Positions 1 through 8,583 of a stretch of DNA of 64,000 nt are shown here, piece by piece. The stretch spans positions 124,001-188,000 of the forward strand of contig NZ_PZZZ01000005.1 of NCBI RefSeq assembly GCF_003046475.1, read 5' to 3'. The translations under genes were made by a program, and so were the position numbers. Every line of letters begins with the position of its first letter. Position 1 is the first letter of the stretch. The stretch is from Mycoplana dimorpha (GTDB lineage: Bacteria; Pseudomonadota; Alphaproteobacteria; Rhizobiales; Rhizobiaceae). The notes under the pieces were generated by a model. It saw nothing but the letters and a program-made list of their open reading frames with translations. It was not told where the DNA came from and searched no databases.

Positions 1-1092
1 GTTGTGCTCCGAGCCATCCCGGCCATCGGTGTCGGCGGCAAGCGCATGGATGTCGGCGAGCCCGTCGATGGCGATGGCGAAGGACAGCAGGAACTCGCTG
101 TTGCGGCCGCCTCTGCCATGGCTTCCCTCGCCGATCGTTACCGTCGTCTCGCCGCCGGACAGGATGAGGACCGGCGTGGGGAAGGGACGGTTGCGGCTGC
201 GCACCTCGCGGGCGATCGCCGCATGCATCAGGCCGATGTCGCGCGCTTCGCCCTCGATGCAATCGGAGAGGATGACGGTCTCGATCCCCGCGGCGCGGGC
301 GCGGTCGGCCGCCGCTTCCAGCGAGACGCGGGCAGACGCGATGACGTGATGCTCATGATTGCCGAAGGCCGGGTCGGCCGGGCCGGCGGCGGCCGCGGCG
401 TCCGATGCCAGGTGCGCCATCACGCATTCGGGCAGGGACATGCGGTATTGGCGGACGATCTCCAGTGCATCCTCGGGCGTCGAACCGTCCGGCACGGTCG
501 GGCCGGAGGCAACATGGGCCGGGTTGTCGCCGGGGATGTCGGAAACGATCAGGCTGACCACCCTGGCCGGCGCGGCGGCATGCGCCAGGCGGCCGCCCTT
601 GATGCGGGAAACGTGCTTGCGCACCACGTTCATCGCCGAGATCGGCGCGCCGGAGGCGAGCAGCGCCCGGTTGACGGCGATCTCGTCCTCGAGCGTCAGG
701 TTGCCCGCCGGCGCCGGCAGCAGCGAGGAGCCGCCGCCGGAGACCAGCGCGATGACGAGATCGTCCGAAGTGAGGCCCTGCACCGCCTGCAGCAGTCTTT
801 GCGAGGCCGCGAGCCCCGCCGCGTCCGGCACCGGATGGGCGGCCTGCAGGACCTCGATCTGCCGGCAGGCAGCGACAGGACCATGCTGGGCGACGACGGC
901 ACCCTCGAGCGGCCCGTCCCACAGGCTCTCCAGCGCCGCTGCCATCTGGCTTGCCGCCTTGCCGGCGCCGACGACGACGGTGCGGCCCTTCGGCTTCTCG
1001 GGAAGGTGCGCGCGGATTGCGATGAGCGGGTCGGCAGCCTTGACGGCTTCGTCAAACAAGGAGGCCAGGAAGGCGCGGGGATCGTCGATCAT
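1..1092 (-). CDS. Glycerate 2-kinase, MOFRL family (C-terminus cut by window edge)
   Basis: The frame from ATG at 1092 stays open to the left edge, giving 364 residues with no stop. MOFRL-family glycerate kinases are usually about 420 residues, so only the extreme C-terminus is missing. Visible motifs are VVGAGKAA near residue 40, LVSGGGSSLL near 116-125, VRKHVSRIKGGRLA near 157-170 and SDIPGDNP near 184. The MOFRL domain begins around GGETTV and reaches DTDGRDGSEHN at the edge. The family phosphorylates D-glycerate with ATP, linking hydroxypyruvate, tartronate or sugar-acid breakdown to glycolysis. The gene starts 6 bases after the Dabb gene stop and is the last visible gene of a GMC-Dabb-kinase operon. 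The family call is firm; 2- versus 3-phosphoglycerate as product is not decided by sequence alone. Confidence 0.9.
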   Translation of the reverse strand, partial: MIDDPRAFLASLFDEAVKAADPLIAIRAHLPEKPKGRTVVVGAGKAASQMAAALESLWDGPLEGAVVAQHGPVAACRQIEVLQAAHPVPDAAGLAASQRLLQAVQGLTSDDLVIALVSGGGSSLLPAPAGNLTLEDEIAVNRALLASGAPISAMNVVRKHVSRIKGGRLAHAAAPARVVSLIVSDIPGDNPAHVASGPTVPDGSTPEDALEIVRQYRMSLPECVMAHLASDAAAAAGPADPAFGNHEHHVIASARVSLEAAADRARAAGIETVILSDCIEGEARDIGLMHAAIAREVRSRNRPFPTPVLILSGGETTVTIGEGSHGRGGRNSEFLLSFAIAIDGLADIHALAADTDGRDGSEHN

Positions 1093-1098
1093 GCGCGA

Positions 1099-1416
1099 TC
1101 AATCCTCGGTTTCGAGGTCATAGACGAGGATGCCCTTGGCACCGTCGAGCGCGGCGGCGACGATCTTTACTCCGGTCTTGCGGTGTTCCTCGTCGGCGAG
1201 ATAGGCGTCGCGGGCGAAGCTGTCGTCGAAATCGACGATGAAGCCGTCGGAAAAGCCCTTGTCCATCCCCGCTTCCGGGCTGACGTTCGTCCCCGCGTGC
1301 ACGGCCAGCAGGCCGGGCAGCCGGCCCTTCAGCGCCGCGATCTCGTCGAAGATCTCCGCCTTCTGGGCCTTTGAAATAGTGGGCTTGAAGCGGATGAAGA
1401 CGCAGTGCCGGATCAA
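1099..1416 (-). CDS. Dabb family (stress-responsive alpha/beta barrel) protein
   Basis: A 105-residue protein opening MIRHCVFIRFKP, the usual start of Dabb proteins (PF07876), with the conserved stretch AGTNVSPE and the region GFIVDFDDSFARDAYLADEEHR. These are small dimeric ferredoxin-like barrels. Bacterial members often sit beside catabolic enzymes, and their chemistry is mostly unknown. It lies 9 bases after the upstream GMC oxidoreductase gene and 6 bases before the glycerate kinase, so it is very probably co-transcribed. A role as small accessory enzyme in the same pathway is inferred from context only. Confidence 0.85.
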   Translation of the reverse strand: MIRHCVFIRFKPTISKAQKAEIFDEIAALKGRLPGLLAVHAGTNVSPEAGMDKGFSDGFIVDFDDSFARDAYLADEEHRKTGVKIVAAALDGAKGILVYDLETED

Positions 1417-1425
1417 GGCGGGCTC

Positions 1426-3081
1426 CTATCGGACCTCGGCACGGGCGCGCGGCCGCGTGTCGTTTCGTTCATGGGCGAAAATCTGCGGCGAAAGCGGCGG
1501 AAAGTCACGGATTAAGTCAGCCGCCTTTTCGCCGACCATGATCGTCGGTGCATTGGTGTTGCAGGATGGCACCCGCGGCATCACGGAGGAGTCGCAGACC
1601 CGCAGGCCCTCCAGCCCCCGCACCTTCAGGTCGAGACCGACGACCGCATCGTGGCCGGTGCCCATCTTGCAGGTGCCGACGGGATGGTGGTCGGTCTTGG
1701 CGTTGGCGCAGCCATAGTCGAACAGGTCCTCGTCGGTGAGGCATTTCGGGCCGGGCAGCCGCTCGGCGAGCACAAAGGGCTTCAGCGCCGCCTGCTGCAT
1801 GATCTCGCGGGCGATCTTCAGCCCCTCGATCGACATCTTCCGGTCGTGCGGGTCGGCCCAGTAGTTCGGGTCTATCAGCGGCGCGGCCGACGGGTCGGCC
1901 GAGGACAGCCGGACGGTGCCGCGCGAGCGGGGGTGCAGATAGGCCGAGTTCAGCGTGACGCCGGCGTTCTTCAGCTTTTCCACACCGGCCTCGATTCCGG
2001 AGCCGAGGCCGAGATGGAATTGGATGTCGGGCGAGCGGGCATTGGGATCGGCATACCAGAAACCGCCGGTCTCAAAAAGCGACGAGGCGACCGGGCCGGA
2101 GCGGAACAGCACGTATTGCAGCCCGGCCCACAGCGTGCGGTGGGGCTTGGCGACGTTGTCGTAGGTGTGGTCGCCGGTGCATTCGGCGATGACGAACAGG
2201 TCGAGGTGGTCCTGCAGGTTGGAGCCGACGCCGGGCAGGTCGTGCTTGACGTCGACATCGACCGCTTTCAGGTGGTCGGCCGGGCCGATGCCGGATTGCA
2301 GGAGCAGCTTCGGCGAGCCGATCGCGCCGGAGGTGACGAGCACCTCGCGCTCCGCCCGGATCGTCTCGATGCCGCGCGCGGTGACGACCTCGACGCCGAC
2401 GGCGCGGGTGCCCTCCAGCACGATGCGGGCGACGCGGGCGCCGGTGCGGATCGTCAGGTTCTTGCGGTTCTTGATCGGCGAGAGGTAGGCGAGCGAGGCC
2501 GAGGAACGCCGGCGGTTGCGCTGGGTCAGCTGGTAGAAGCCGACGCCGGCCTGCTGGCGGCCGTTGAAATCGTGGTTGTAGGGAATGCCGAGCTCCTGGC
2601 CGGCGCGGATGTAGGCGTCGCAGATCGGCAGGCCGGAGACCGGCATCGAGACGCCGAGCGGGCCGCCATAGGAATGGTAGTCGTCGGCAAAACGCTGGTT
2701 GTCCTCGGCGCGCTTGAAATAGGGCAGCACCGAGCGGTAGTCCCAGCCCTCGCAGCCGTCCTCGCTCGCCCACAGGTCATAGTCGGCGGCGTTGCCGCGG
2801 GTATAGAGCTGGGCGTTGATCGAGGAGCCGCCGCCGATCACCTTGGCCTGGGTATAGCGCAGCACGCGGCCCTTCATGTGCTTCTGCGGCACGGTCTCCC
2901 AGCCCCAGCTGGCGACGCCCTTGGTCATCTTGGCAAAGCCCGCCGGCATGTGGAACAGCGGGTTCCAGTCGCCGCCGCCGGCCTCCAGCAGCAGCACCCG
3001 TACGTCCTTATCCTCGCTGAGGCGGTTGGCGAGCACGCAGCCGGCCGGTCCGGCGCCGGTGATGATGTAGTCGTAAGCCAT
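1426..3081 (-). CDS. GMC family FAD-dependent oxidoreductase (choline dehydrogenase-like)
   Basis: A 551-residue protein, within the normal GMC length. The N-terminal FAD-binding motif GAGPAGCVLANRL is at residues 8-20, followed by VLLLEAGGGDW. The C-terminal catalytic region has DHHPVGTCKMG (conserved His) and NTNAPTIMVGEKAADL. GMC enzymes oxidise alcohols or sugar hydroxyls with FAD. This one resembles the BetA/alcohol dehydrogenase branch, but choline is not supported as a substrate because no bet genes are nearby. The reading frame extends upstream to 3204, but ATG 3081 begins exactly at the FAD-binding fold and was chosen. It is the first gene of a GMC-Dabb-glycerate kinase unit and is separated from the SDR gene by a palindromic repeat. 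Confidence 0.88.
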   Translation of the reverse strand: MAYDYIITGAGPAGCVLANRLSEDKDVRVLLLEAGGGDWNPLFHMPAGFAKMTKGVASWGWETVPQKHMKGRVLRYTQAKVIGGGSSINAQLYTRGNAADYDLWASEDGCEGWDYRSVLPYFKRAEDNQRFADDYHSYGGPLGVSMPVSGLPICDAYIRAGQELGIPYNHDFNGRQQAGVGFYQLTQRNRRRSSASLAYLSPIKNRKNLTIRTGARVARIVLEGTRAVGVEVVTARGIETIRAEREVLVTSGAIGSPKLLLQSGIGPADHLKAVDVDVKHDLPGVGSNLQDHLDLFVIAECTGDHTYDNVAKPHRTLWAGLQYVLFRSGPVASSLFETGGFWYADPNARSPDIQFHLGLGSGIEAGVEKLKNAGVTLNSAYLHPRSRGTVRLSSADPSAAPLIDPNYWADPHDRKMSIEGLKIAREIMQQAALKPFVLAERLPGPKCLTDEDLFDYGCANAKTDHHPVGTCKMGTGHDAVVGLDLKVRGLEGLRVCDSSVMPRVPSCNTNAPTIMVGEKAADLIRDFPPLSPQIFAHERNDTRPRARAEVR

Positions 3082-3120
3082 GCACGTTTTCCTCAAATTC
3101 TTGCCAGCGTCCCGGTGCGG

Positions 3121-3230
3121 CACCACCCAGACCTCCCGATTGTGGGAAGGTCGAGCGGAGCGACGGGAGGGGTTCGTTTGCGGTGACTGTGCTCCCCTCC
3201 CCAATCCCTTCCCACCAGGGGAGGGGCTTC
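3121..3230. repeat. GC-rich intergenic palindromic repeat, copy A
   Basis: The gap between two leftward genes contains a run of short inverted repeats. The clearest is CCCCTCCCC at 3194-3202 paired with GGGGAGGGG at 3218-3226. A second imperfect stem is formed by GACCTCCC at 3130-3137 and the GGGAAGGTC that follows. Similar material occurs at 28247-28338 and is related in style to 8456-8565 and 40629-40764. Such elements are common between genes in rhizobia. They may act as mRNA 3-prime stabilisers or weak terminators, but no function is shown here. Confidence 0.7.
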
Positions 3231-3238
3231 ATGCAGCC

Positions 3239-4015
3239 TCACAGCCGCCCGATCGACAGTCCTCCGTCCAGGTCGATCACCGAGCCGGTGGCGAAGGCGA
3301 AGCGGCCGGAGGCGAGGGCTGAGACGGCAGCGCCGATGTCGTCCGGCTCGCCCCAGCGCTTCATCGGCACCAGACCGCCGTCGATCAGCGCGTCGTATTT
3401 CGCCGAGACGCCCGCGGTCATGTCCGAGCGGATGATGCCGGGGCGAATCTCGAACACTGATATTCCGGTCTCGGCCAGCCGCAGCGCCAGGCCCTTGCTG
3501 AACGCCGCGAGCCCCGCCTTGGTCATGCAGTAGTCGAGCCGTTCCGGGGAGCTCAGGGTTACCGAGACGGAGGTGATGTTGACGATCGCGCGCGGCCCGG
3601 CAGTGGGCGCGGCCAGCATGGCGCGCACCACGGCCTGGGTGAAGAACACGGTGCCGCGCAGGTTGGTGGCGACGATCGTGTCGAAGTTTTCCGGCTCAAG
3701 ATCAAGGAAGTCGCCGCGCACCACCGAGGCGATGCCGGCATTGTTGACGAGGCAATCGATGCGGCCGAAGGCGTCGAGAACCGCCTCGACCGTTGCGGCA
3801 TGACCCGACACTTCGGCAAGGTCTGCCTTGAAATAGGCCGCCTTGGCGCCGGTTTGGGCCAGGTCGGCGAGCATCCGGTCGGTGCTGGCGTCCGTTTCGC
3901 CGATGCCGGTGATGGCGATGTCGAAGCCGTCGGCGGCAAGGGCGCGCGCGATGCCGAGGCCGATGCCGCGGCGGCCGCCGGTGACGATGGCGAGCGGTCG
4001 AGACGGGCCGGTCAT
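3239..4015 (-). CDS. SDR family 3-ketoacyl-ACP-reductase-like oxidoreductase
   Basis: A 258-residue classical short-chain dehydrogenase. It has the nucleotide motif TGGRRGIG at residues 12-19, NNAGI at 91-95, and the catalytic YCMTK with Tyr162 and Lys166 after a serine-rich NITSVSVTLSS strand. These proteins interconvert hydroxyl and keto groups with NAD(P). The frame is open far upstream, but ATG 4015 is the natural start because it overlaps the stop of the upstream GMC gene as ATGA (4015-4012), a sign of translational coupling. The substrate is unknown; a polyol or sugar-derived intermediate of the same locus is the best guess. Confidence 0.87.
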   Translation of the reverse strand: MTGPSRPLAIVTGGRRGIGLGIARALAADGFDIAITGIGETDASTDRMLADLAQTGAKAAYFKADLAEVSGHAATVEAVLDAFGRIDCLVNNAGIASVVRGDFLDLEPENFDTIVATNLRGTVFFTQAVVRAMLAAPTAGPRAIVNITSVSVTLSSPERLDYCMTKAGLAAFSKGLALRLAETGISVFEIRPGIIRSDMTAGVSAKYDALIDGGLVPMKRWGEPDDIGAAVSALASGRFAFATGSVIDLDGGLSIGRL

Positions 4016-5520
4016 GCGGCAAACTCCCTTGTCCGGATGTGGTCTGCAACGCGCAGCGCCTGGGCGGCCACGGTCAGCGCCGGGTTGACGGCGGCCGAGG
4101 TCGGCAGGAACGCGGCGTCGACGACGAAGAGGTTCGGGTGATCGTACGAGCGGCAATAGACGTCGAGTGGCGCCGTCGCCGGGTCGTTGCCAATGCGGAT
4201 GGTGCCGCACTGGTGCGAAGGCGTGCGCTTGTCGAAGGCGCGCGACAGCACGATCGGGAAGCCGGCCTTCCTCAGCACGGCCTTCAGCTTCGCCACCAGT
4301 TCCAGATGGGCGTCCCAGTTGGTGCGGGTCCATTTCAGCACGATCCGGTCGCCGTCGACGGTGATGCGGCTTTCCGGATGCGGCAGGTCCTCGCTCATCG
4401 CGTAGAAGTCGATCGCGTGTTGAGAGACGCGATCGAGCAGCCATTCGGGCACCTGAGGCATGTTCGCCTTGAGGATTTTTCCCGAGATGCGTCCGAGCAG
4501 CTGGACGTTGCCGAGCGGCGGCCCGCCGGCGCCGTCCGAGAGGTAGAAATCGTTGAAACCGAAAGTCTTCTGGTAGACCGAATCGTTGCGATAGCGCGGC
4601 GAGATGGCGATCACCGCGCTGGAATTGTGGTTCATGAAGTTGCGGCCGACCTGGTCGGAGGAATTGGCGAGCCCGCGCGGGAAGGCCTCGCTCGCCGAGC
4701 GCAGCAGCAGGGCGGCGGACTGAACGGCGCCGGCGGCAAGGATGACAAGCTTCGGCGAGACGCTGTGTTCTTCGCCGTCTCGCATGTAGCGCACCGTCGT
4801 GATCGCCCGGCCGTGCGGGGCGGTGTAGAGGCGCGTGACGCGGCTGCCGGTCTGGAGCCTGACGTTCGGATGCTTCAGCGCCTCGACAAGGGCGGCGGTC
4901 TCGGCGTCCATCTTGCCGTCGTCGCTGTTGGGATGGGCGTCCCACGGCGTCTTCGCCTTCTTCAGCCAGCGCTCGATGTCGACGCCGAGCGGCAGGGCAT
5001 AGGGGTGCATGCCGGCGGATTTCAGCCGCTTGCGCACCGTCGCGATCGCCGGCTCGTCGGGCACGGGCGGGAAGGGGTAGGGGGCGGAATGCGCAGGTTC
5101 GGTCGGGTCTTCGCCAAGCGTGCCGCGCACCTGGTAGAGCCGCTCGGCCTGCGTGTACCACGGCTCCAGTTCCTCGTAAGGAAAAGGCCAGGCCGGCGAG
5201 AGGCCGTCGCGGTGGCGCATCTCCAGAAAATCCTCGCGGCGGTAGCGCACCAGCACCGCCCCATAGAATTTCGAGTTGCCGCCGACATTGTAGTAGTTGC
5301 CGGGGTTGAAACCCTCGCCGCCGGCCTCGTACCAGGTCTCCTTCGGGCGGAAGTGGCCGCGCTGGAAGATCGCGCGCTGGTCGCGGTTTTCCGGCCGGTC
5401 CTCGATCCGCTCGCCGGCCTCGAGGATGAGGATGCCGGCTCCGGTCGGGGCCAGGCCGGCGGCGATCGTGGCGCCGCCGATGCCGGAGCCGATGATGACG
5501 ATGTCGGGCTGCGTGGTCAT
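4012..5520 (-). CDS. GMC family oxidoreductase, sugar/glucoside dehydrogenase-like
   Basis: A 502-residue protein with the FAD motif IIGSGIGGATIA at residues 9-20, then LILEAGERIED. The substrate-side segment is YYNVGGNSKFYGAVLVRYRREDF. The C-terminal active-site part has SHQCGTIRIG (catalytic His) and LPTSAAVNPALTVAAQALRVADHI. This C-terminus is typical of the GMC branch that includes bacterial glucoside 3-dehydrogenase-like and sugar dehydrogenase subunits, and differs from the 1426-3081 enzyme. No Tat or Sec signal is visible, so it is probably cytoplasmic. The gene overlaps the SDR gene by 4 bases and follows the ABC ATPase gene after 9 bases. Confidence 0.86.
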   Translation of the reverse strand: MTTQPDIVIIGSGIGGATIAAGLAPTGAGILILEAGERIEDRPENRDQRAIFQRGHFRPKETWYEAGGEGFNPGNYYNVGGNSKFYGAVLVRYRREDFLEMRHRDGLSPAWPFPYEELEPWYTQAERLYQVRGTLGEDPTEPAHSAPYPFPPVPDEPAIATVRKRLKSAGMHPYALPLGVDIERWLKKAKTPWDAHPNSDDGKMDAETAALVEALKHPNVRLQTGSRVTRLYTAPHGRAITTVRYMRDGEEHSVSPKLVILAAGAVQSAALLLRSASEAFPRGLANSSDQVGRNFMNHNSSAVIAISPRYRNDSVYQKTFGFNDFYLSDGAGGPPLGNVQLLGRISGKILKANMPQVPEWLLDRVSQHAIDFYAMSEDLPHPESRITVDGDRIVLKWTRTNWDAHLELVAKLKAVLRKAGFPIVLSRAFDKRTPSHQCGTIRIGNDPATAPLDVYCRSYDHPNLFVVDAAFLPTSAAVNPALTVAAQALRVADHIRTREFAA

Positions 5521-5529
5521 GCTGTCGTC

Positions 5530-6654
5530 TCAGGCAATGCGGCGCTGGCTGTCGGGGTCGAAGAACACGGCCTTGTCGAGATTGAAGGCGAGCCGGGCCT
5601 TCTGCCCGGCGGCGATGCGCGCATCGGCGCGCAGGCGCGCGACGATCTCCTTGCCGCCGAGGTGTGTCACGGCGAAGGTGTCGGCGCCGGCGGGCTCGAC
5701 CACCTCGATCAGGCAATCGCCCTGCGCGATCGTGCGGGCGTTGTGGTCGGCGCCTTCGGGATCGGTGAGCGCCTCGGGGCGGATGCCGAAGATCACCTCC
5801 CTGCCGCGATAGGCGCCGAGCCCCTGCGGCGCGTTGTCGACGACGAGCCTGAGCGGCTCGGCTTCGGGGCGGGCGAGCGAGACGGCAAGCGCGCCGCCGT
5901 CGCCCTCGATCCTCGCCTTCAAAAGGTTCATCGCCGGCGAGCCCATGAAATCGGCGACGAACATGTTGGCCGGGTTGTTGTAGATCTCCGACGGCGTGCC
6001 GAACTGCTGCAGCACGCCATCCTTCAGCACGGCGATCTTCGTTGCCAGCGTCATCGCCTCGATCTGGTCATGGGTGACGTAGACGATCGTCGTCTTCATG
6101 CGCTGGTGCAGACGCTTGATCTCGGTGCGCATGTCGACGCGCAGCTTGGCGTCGAGGTTCGACAGCGGCTCGTCGAACAGGAACAGCTTCGGATCGCGCA
6201 CCAATGCCCGGCCCATGGCGACGCGCTGGCGCTGGCCGCCGGAAAGCTGGCCCGGCTTGCGGTCGAGCAGGTGGCCGATCTGCAGCATGTCGGCGACCTG
6301 CTTGATCGCCTTGTCGCGCTCGACCTTCGGCACGCCGCGGATTTCCATGCCGAAGGCGATGTTGCCGGCGACCGTCATGTTCGGGTAGAGCGCGTAGGAC
6401 TGGAACACCATGGCAATGTCGCGCTTGGAGGGGTGCAAGCCCGCCACCGAGCGGCCGTCGATGGCGATGTCGCCGGAGGTGATCGGCTCGAGCCCGGCGA
6501 TGGTGTTGAGCAGCGTGGACTTGCCGCAGCCGGACGGGCCGACCAGCACCAGGAACCCGCCCTGCTCGATCTCGAGATTGATGTCCTTCAGGATTTCCAG
6601 CGAGCCGAACGACTTGCGAAGGTTGGCGATCTTCAGAAACGACATTGCGGTCAT
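5530..6654 (-). CDS. Sugar ABC transporter ATP-binding protein (UgpC/MalK type)
   Basis: A 374-residue ATPase. Walker A GPSGCGKST is at residues 39-47, the Q-loop lies in MVFQSYALYPNMTV, the signature is LSGGQRQRVAMGRALVRDP, and Walker B is FLFDEPLSNLDA followed by VTHDQIEAMTLATKIAVL. The C-terminal 120 residues form a TOBE/OB regulatory domain as in MalK/UgpC. The start at 6654 was chosen because it overlaps the permease stop as ATGA; an in-frame ATG at 6645 is an alternative. It energises the carbohydrate importer encoded by the next three upstream genes. Sugar specificity cannot be read from the ATPase. Confidence 0.93.
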   Translation of the reverse strand: MTAMSFLKIANLRKSFGSLEILKDINLEIEQGGFLVLVGPSGCGKSTLLNTIAGLEPITSGDIAIDGRSVAGLHPSKRDIAMVFQSYALYPNMTVAGNIAFGMEIRGVPKVERDKAIKQVADMLQIGHLLDRKPGQLSGGQRQRVAMGRALVRDPKLFLFDEPLSNLDAKLRVDMRTEIKRLHQRMKTTIVYVTHDQIEAMTLATKIAVLKDGVLQQFGTPSEIYNNPANMFVADFMGSPAMNLLKARIEGDGGALAVSLARPEAEPLRLVVDNAPQGLGAYRGREVIFGIRPEALTDPEGADHNARTIAQGDCLIEVVEPAGADTFAVTHLGGKEIVARLRADARIAAGQKARLAFNLDKAVFFDPDSQRRIA

Positions 6655-7532
6655 CCTTTCACGGCGCCGGACATCAGGCCGCGGACGAAGTAGCGGCCGG
6701 AGACGATGTAGACGATGAGGGTGGGGAGGGCTGCGAGGATCGCGCCCGCGAAGTGGACGTTGTATTCCTTCACGCCGGTCGACGACGAGACGAGGTTGTT
6801 GAGCGCCACCGTCATCGGCGTCGAGTAGGGGCCGGAGAAGGAGGCGCCGAACAGGAAGTCGTTCCAGATGTTGGTGAACTGCCAGATAACCGAGACGACG
6901 ATGATCGGCCCGGAGGACGGCAGCAGGATGCGGCGGAAGATCTGGAAGAAGCTTGCGCCGTCGATCTGGGCGGCGCGCACCAGTTCGGTCGGAAACGCCT
7001 CGTAGTAGTTGCGGAAATAGAGCGTCGTGAAGCCGATGCCGTAGACGACGTGCACCAGGATCAGCCCCCAGATCGTGCCGGCCAGGCCGAACAGGCCGAG
7101 GATGCGGGCCATCGGGATCAGCACGATCTGGAACGGGATGAAGCAGGACAGAAGCAGCATGCCGAAGAAGATATTGGAGCCGCGGAACTGCCACTTCGTC
7201 AGCACGTAGCCGTTCAGCGCCCCGACAATGGTGGAGATCGCCACCGCGGGGACCACCATCAGGATCGAGTTGATGAAGAACGGGCGCAGGCCGGTCGGCT
7301 GCACGCCGATCTGCGCGGTCGACCAGGCCGACAGCCAGGGTTCGATCGTCCAGGTCTGCGGCAGGTTCAGCATGCCGCCCTGGCGGATTTCCTCGAGCGG
7401 CTTCAGCGAGTTGACCACCATCACGTAAAGCGGCAGCAGGTAGTAGAAGGCAAAGACCAGCAGCGCAGCATAGAGCAACGCGCGCGTCAGGCGGCCATGG
7501 CTGATGACGTTGTCGGAGCTTGCAGCACTCAT
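6651..7532 (-). CDS. Carbohydrate ABC transporter permease (MalG type)
   Basis: A 293-residue inner-membrane protein with about six hydrophobic helices, the first near residues 18-38. The cytoplasmic EAA loop ELVRAAQIDGASFFQIFRRILLP contacts the ATPase. The periplasmic segment after helix 1 (NSLKPLEEIRQGGMLNLPQTW) is typical of MalG-like permeases. The start ATG at 7532 overlaps the stop of the MalF-type gene by 4 bases (ATGA), and its own stop overlaps the ATPase start in the same way. It forms the transmembrane channel with the product of 7529-8422. Confidence 0.93.
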   Translation of the reverse strand: MSAASSDNVISHGRLTRALLYAALLVFAFYYLLPLYVMVVNSLKPLEEIRQGGMLNLPQTWTIEPWLSAWSTAQIGVQPTGLRPFFINSILMVVPAVAISTIVGALNGYVLTKWQFRGSNIFFGMLLLSCFIPFQIVLIPMARILGLFGLAGTIWGLILVHVVYGIGFTTLYFRNYYEAFPTELVRAAQIDGASFFQIFRRILLPSSGPIIVVSVIWQFTNIWNDFLFGASFSGPYSTPMTVALNNLVSSSTGVKEYNVHFAGAILAALPTLIVYIVSGRYFVRGLMSGAVKG

Positions 7533-8422
7533 CGGCCTTTGCCTCCCCGGATTTCGGCATAGAGATAGGGAACGATGATCGAAAAGATCATGATCAGCAT
7601 GATGATCGCCGACGAGGCGCCGATCCCCATCTGGTTGCGGGTGAAGGTGTAGGAATACATGAAGGTCGCCGGCAGTTCGGTCGCCTGTCCCGGGCCGCCG
7701 CCGGTCAGGGCGATGATCAGGTCGTAGGCCTTGATCGCCAGGTGCGCGAGCACGACAAAGGCGGACAGGAAGACCGGGCGCATCAGCGGGATGATGATGC
7801 GGCGATAGACGGTCATCGTCGTGGCGCCGTCGATCTGGGCGGCCTTGATGATCTCGTTGTCGACGCCACGGAGCCCCGCCAGGAACATCGCCATGACGAA
7901 GCCGGAGGATTGCCAGACGGCGGCGATGACGACGCAGTAGATCGCGTAGTTGCGGTCCTTGATCCAGTTGAAGGAAAAACTCTCCCAGCCCCAGAGATGC
8001 ATGGTGTTCTCGAGGCCAATGCCGGGATCGAGGAACCATTTCCAGGCGGTGCCGGTGACGATGAAGGAGAGCGCCATCGGGTAGAGATAGATCGGCCGCA
8101 GCACGCCTTCGATGCGGATGCGCTGGTCGAGCAGGATCGCCAGACCCAGGCCGAGCACGCTGCAGATGACGATGTAGAGCGAGGCGAAGATCGCGAGGTT
8201 GGAGATCGCCCGCCACCAGTGCGGCAACGACCAGAGCCGGACGTAGTTCTGCAGGCCCACGAAATTGTAGGACGGCAGCATCTTGCTGTCGGTCAGCGAC
8301 AGGAGGCCCGTATAGGCGATGAAGCCGTAGACGAACACCAGGACTATGAGGAAGCTGGGGGCGAGCACGAGCTTCGGCAGAAGCTCCTGCAGCCGGGCGC
8401 GGCTATCCATGGTCGTTACCAC
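7529..8422 (-). CDS. Carbohydrate ABC transporter permease (MalF type)
   Basis: A 297-residue permease with six predicted helices (first: residues 19-42, LAPSFLIVLVFVYGFIAYTG). The EAA loop is EIIKAAQIDGATTMTVYRRIIIP. An alternative start, ATG 8410 (MDSRARLQ), is possible. It lies between the solute-binding protein gene and the MalG-type gene in the usual order. A palindromic repeat separates it from the binding-protein gene, so expression of the two may differ. Confidence 0.92.
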   Translation of the reverse strand: MVTTMDSRARLQELLPKLVLAPSFLIVLVFVYGFIAYTGLLSLTDSKMLPSYNFVGLQNYVRLWSLPHWWRAISNLAIFASLYIVICSVLGLGLAILLDQRIRIEGVLRPIYLYPMALSFIVTGTAWKWFLDPGIGLENTMHLWGWESFSFNWIKDRNYAIYCVVIAAVWQSSGFVMAMFLAGLRGVDNEIIKAAQIDGATTMTVYRRIIIPLMRPVFLSAFVVLAHLAIKAYDLIIALTGGGPGQATELPATFMYSYTFTRNQMGIGASSAIIMLIMIFSIIVPYLYAEIRGGKGR

Positions 8423-8455
8423 CGTGTTTGTGCGGTTTGCGGTTCAGAGGCGGAC

Positions 8456-8565
8456 GCCCCTCACCCTGACCCTCTCCCCGCAAGCGGGGAAAGGGGACCG
8501 GGCAGTGCGGCCGGATCTCCTGCTCCCCGGTTGAGGGGAGAGGCGCCGGCAGGCGGATGAGGGGC
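8456..8565. repeat. Intergenic palindromic repeat, copy C
   Basis: The gap between the solute-binding protein and permease genes is filled by an element bounded by GCCCCTCA (8456-8463) and its inverse TGAGGGGC (8558-8565). An inner hairpin is built on CCTCTCCCCGC / GCGGGGAAAGG around 8471-8494. The ends match those of the element between xylB and xylA (40629-40764). The likely effect is a processing or stabilising hairpin that lets the binding protein be made in excess; this is inferred. Confidence 0.72.
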
Positions 8566-8583
8566 TGGCCCCTCAATCCCCGC

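Noticed and set aside
3239-5716. An 825-codon frame that could be read as an SDR fused to a long N-terminal domain
   Set aside because: The upstream part is low-complexity Arg/Pro/Ala and antiparallel in frame sense to the well-supported GMC gene at 4012-5520; the SDR has a proper start at 4015.
4039-6693. An 884-codon plus-strand frame over the GMC and ATPase genes
   Set aside because: Shadow of two genes with complete catalytic motifs on the minus strand; no recognisable domain.
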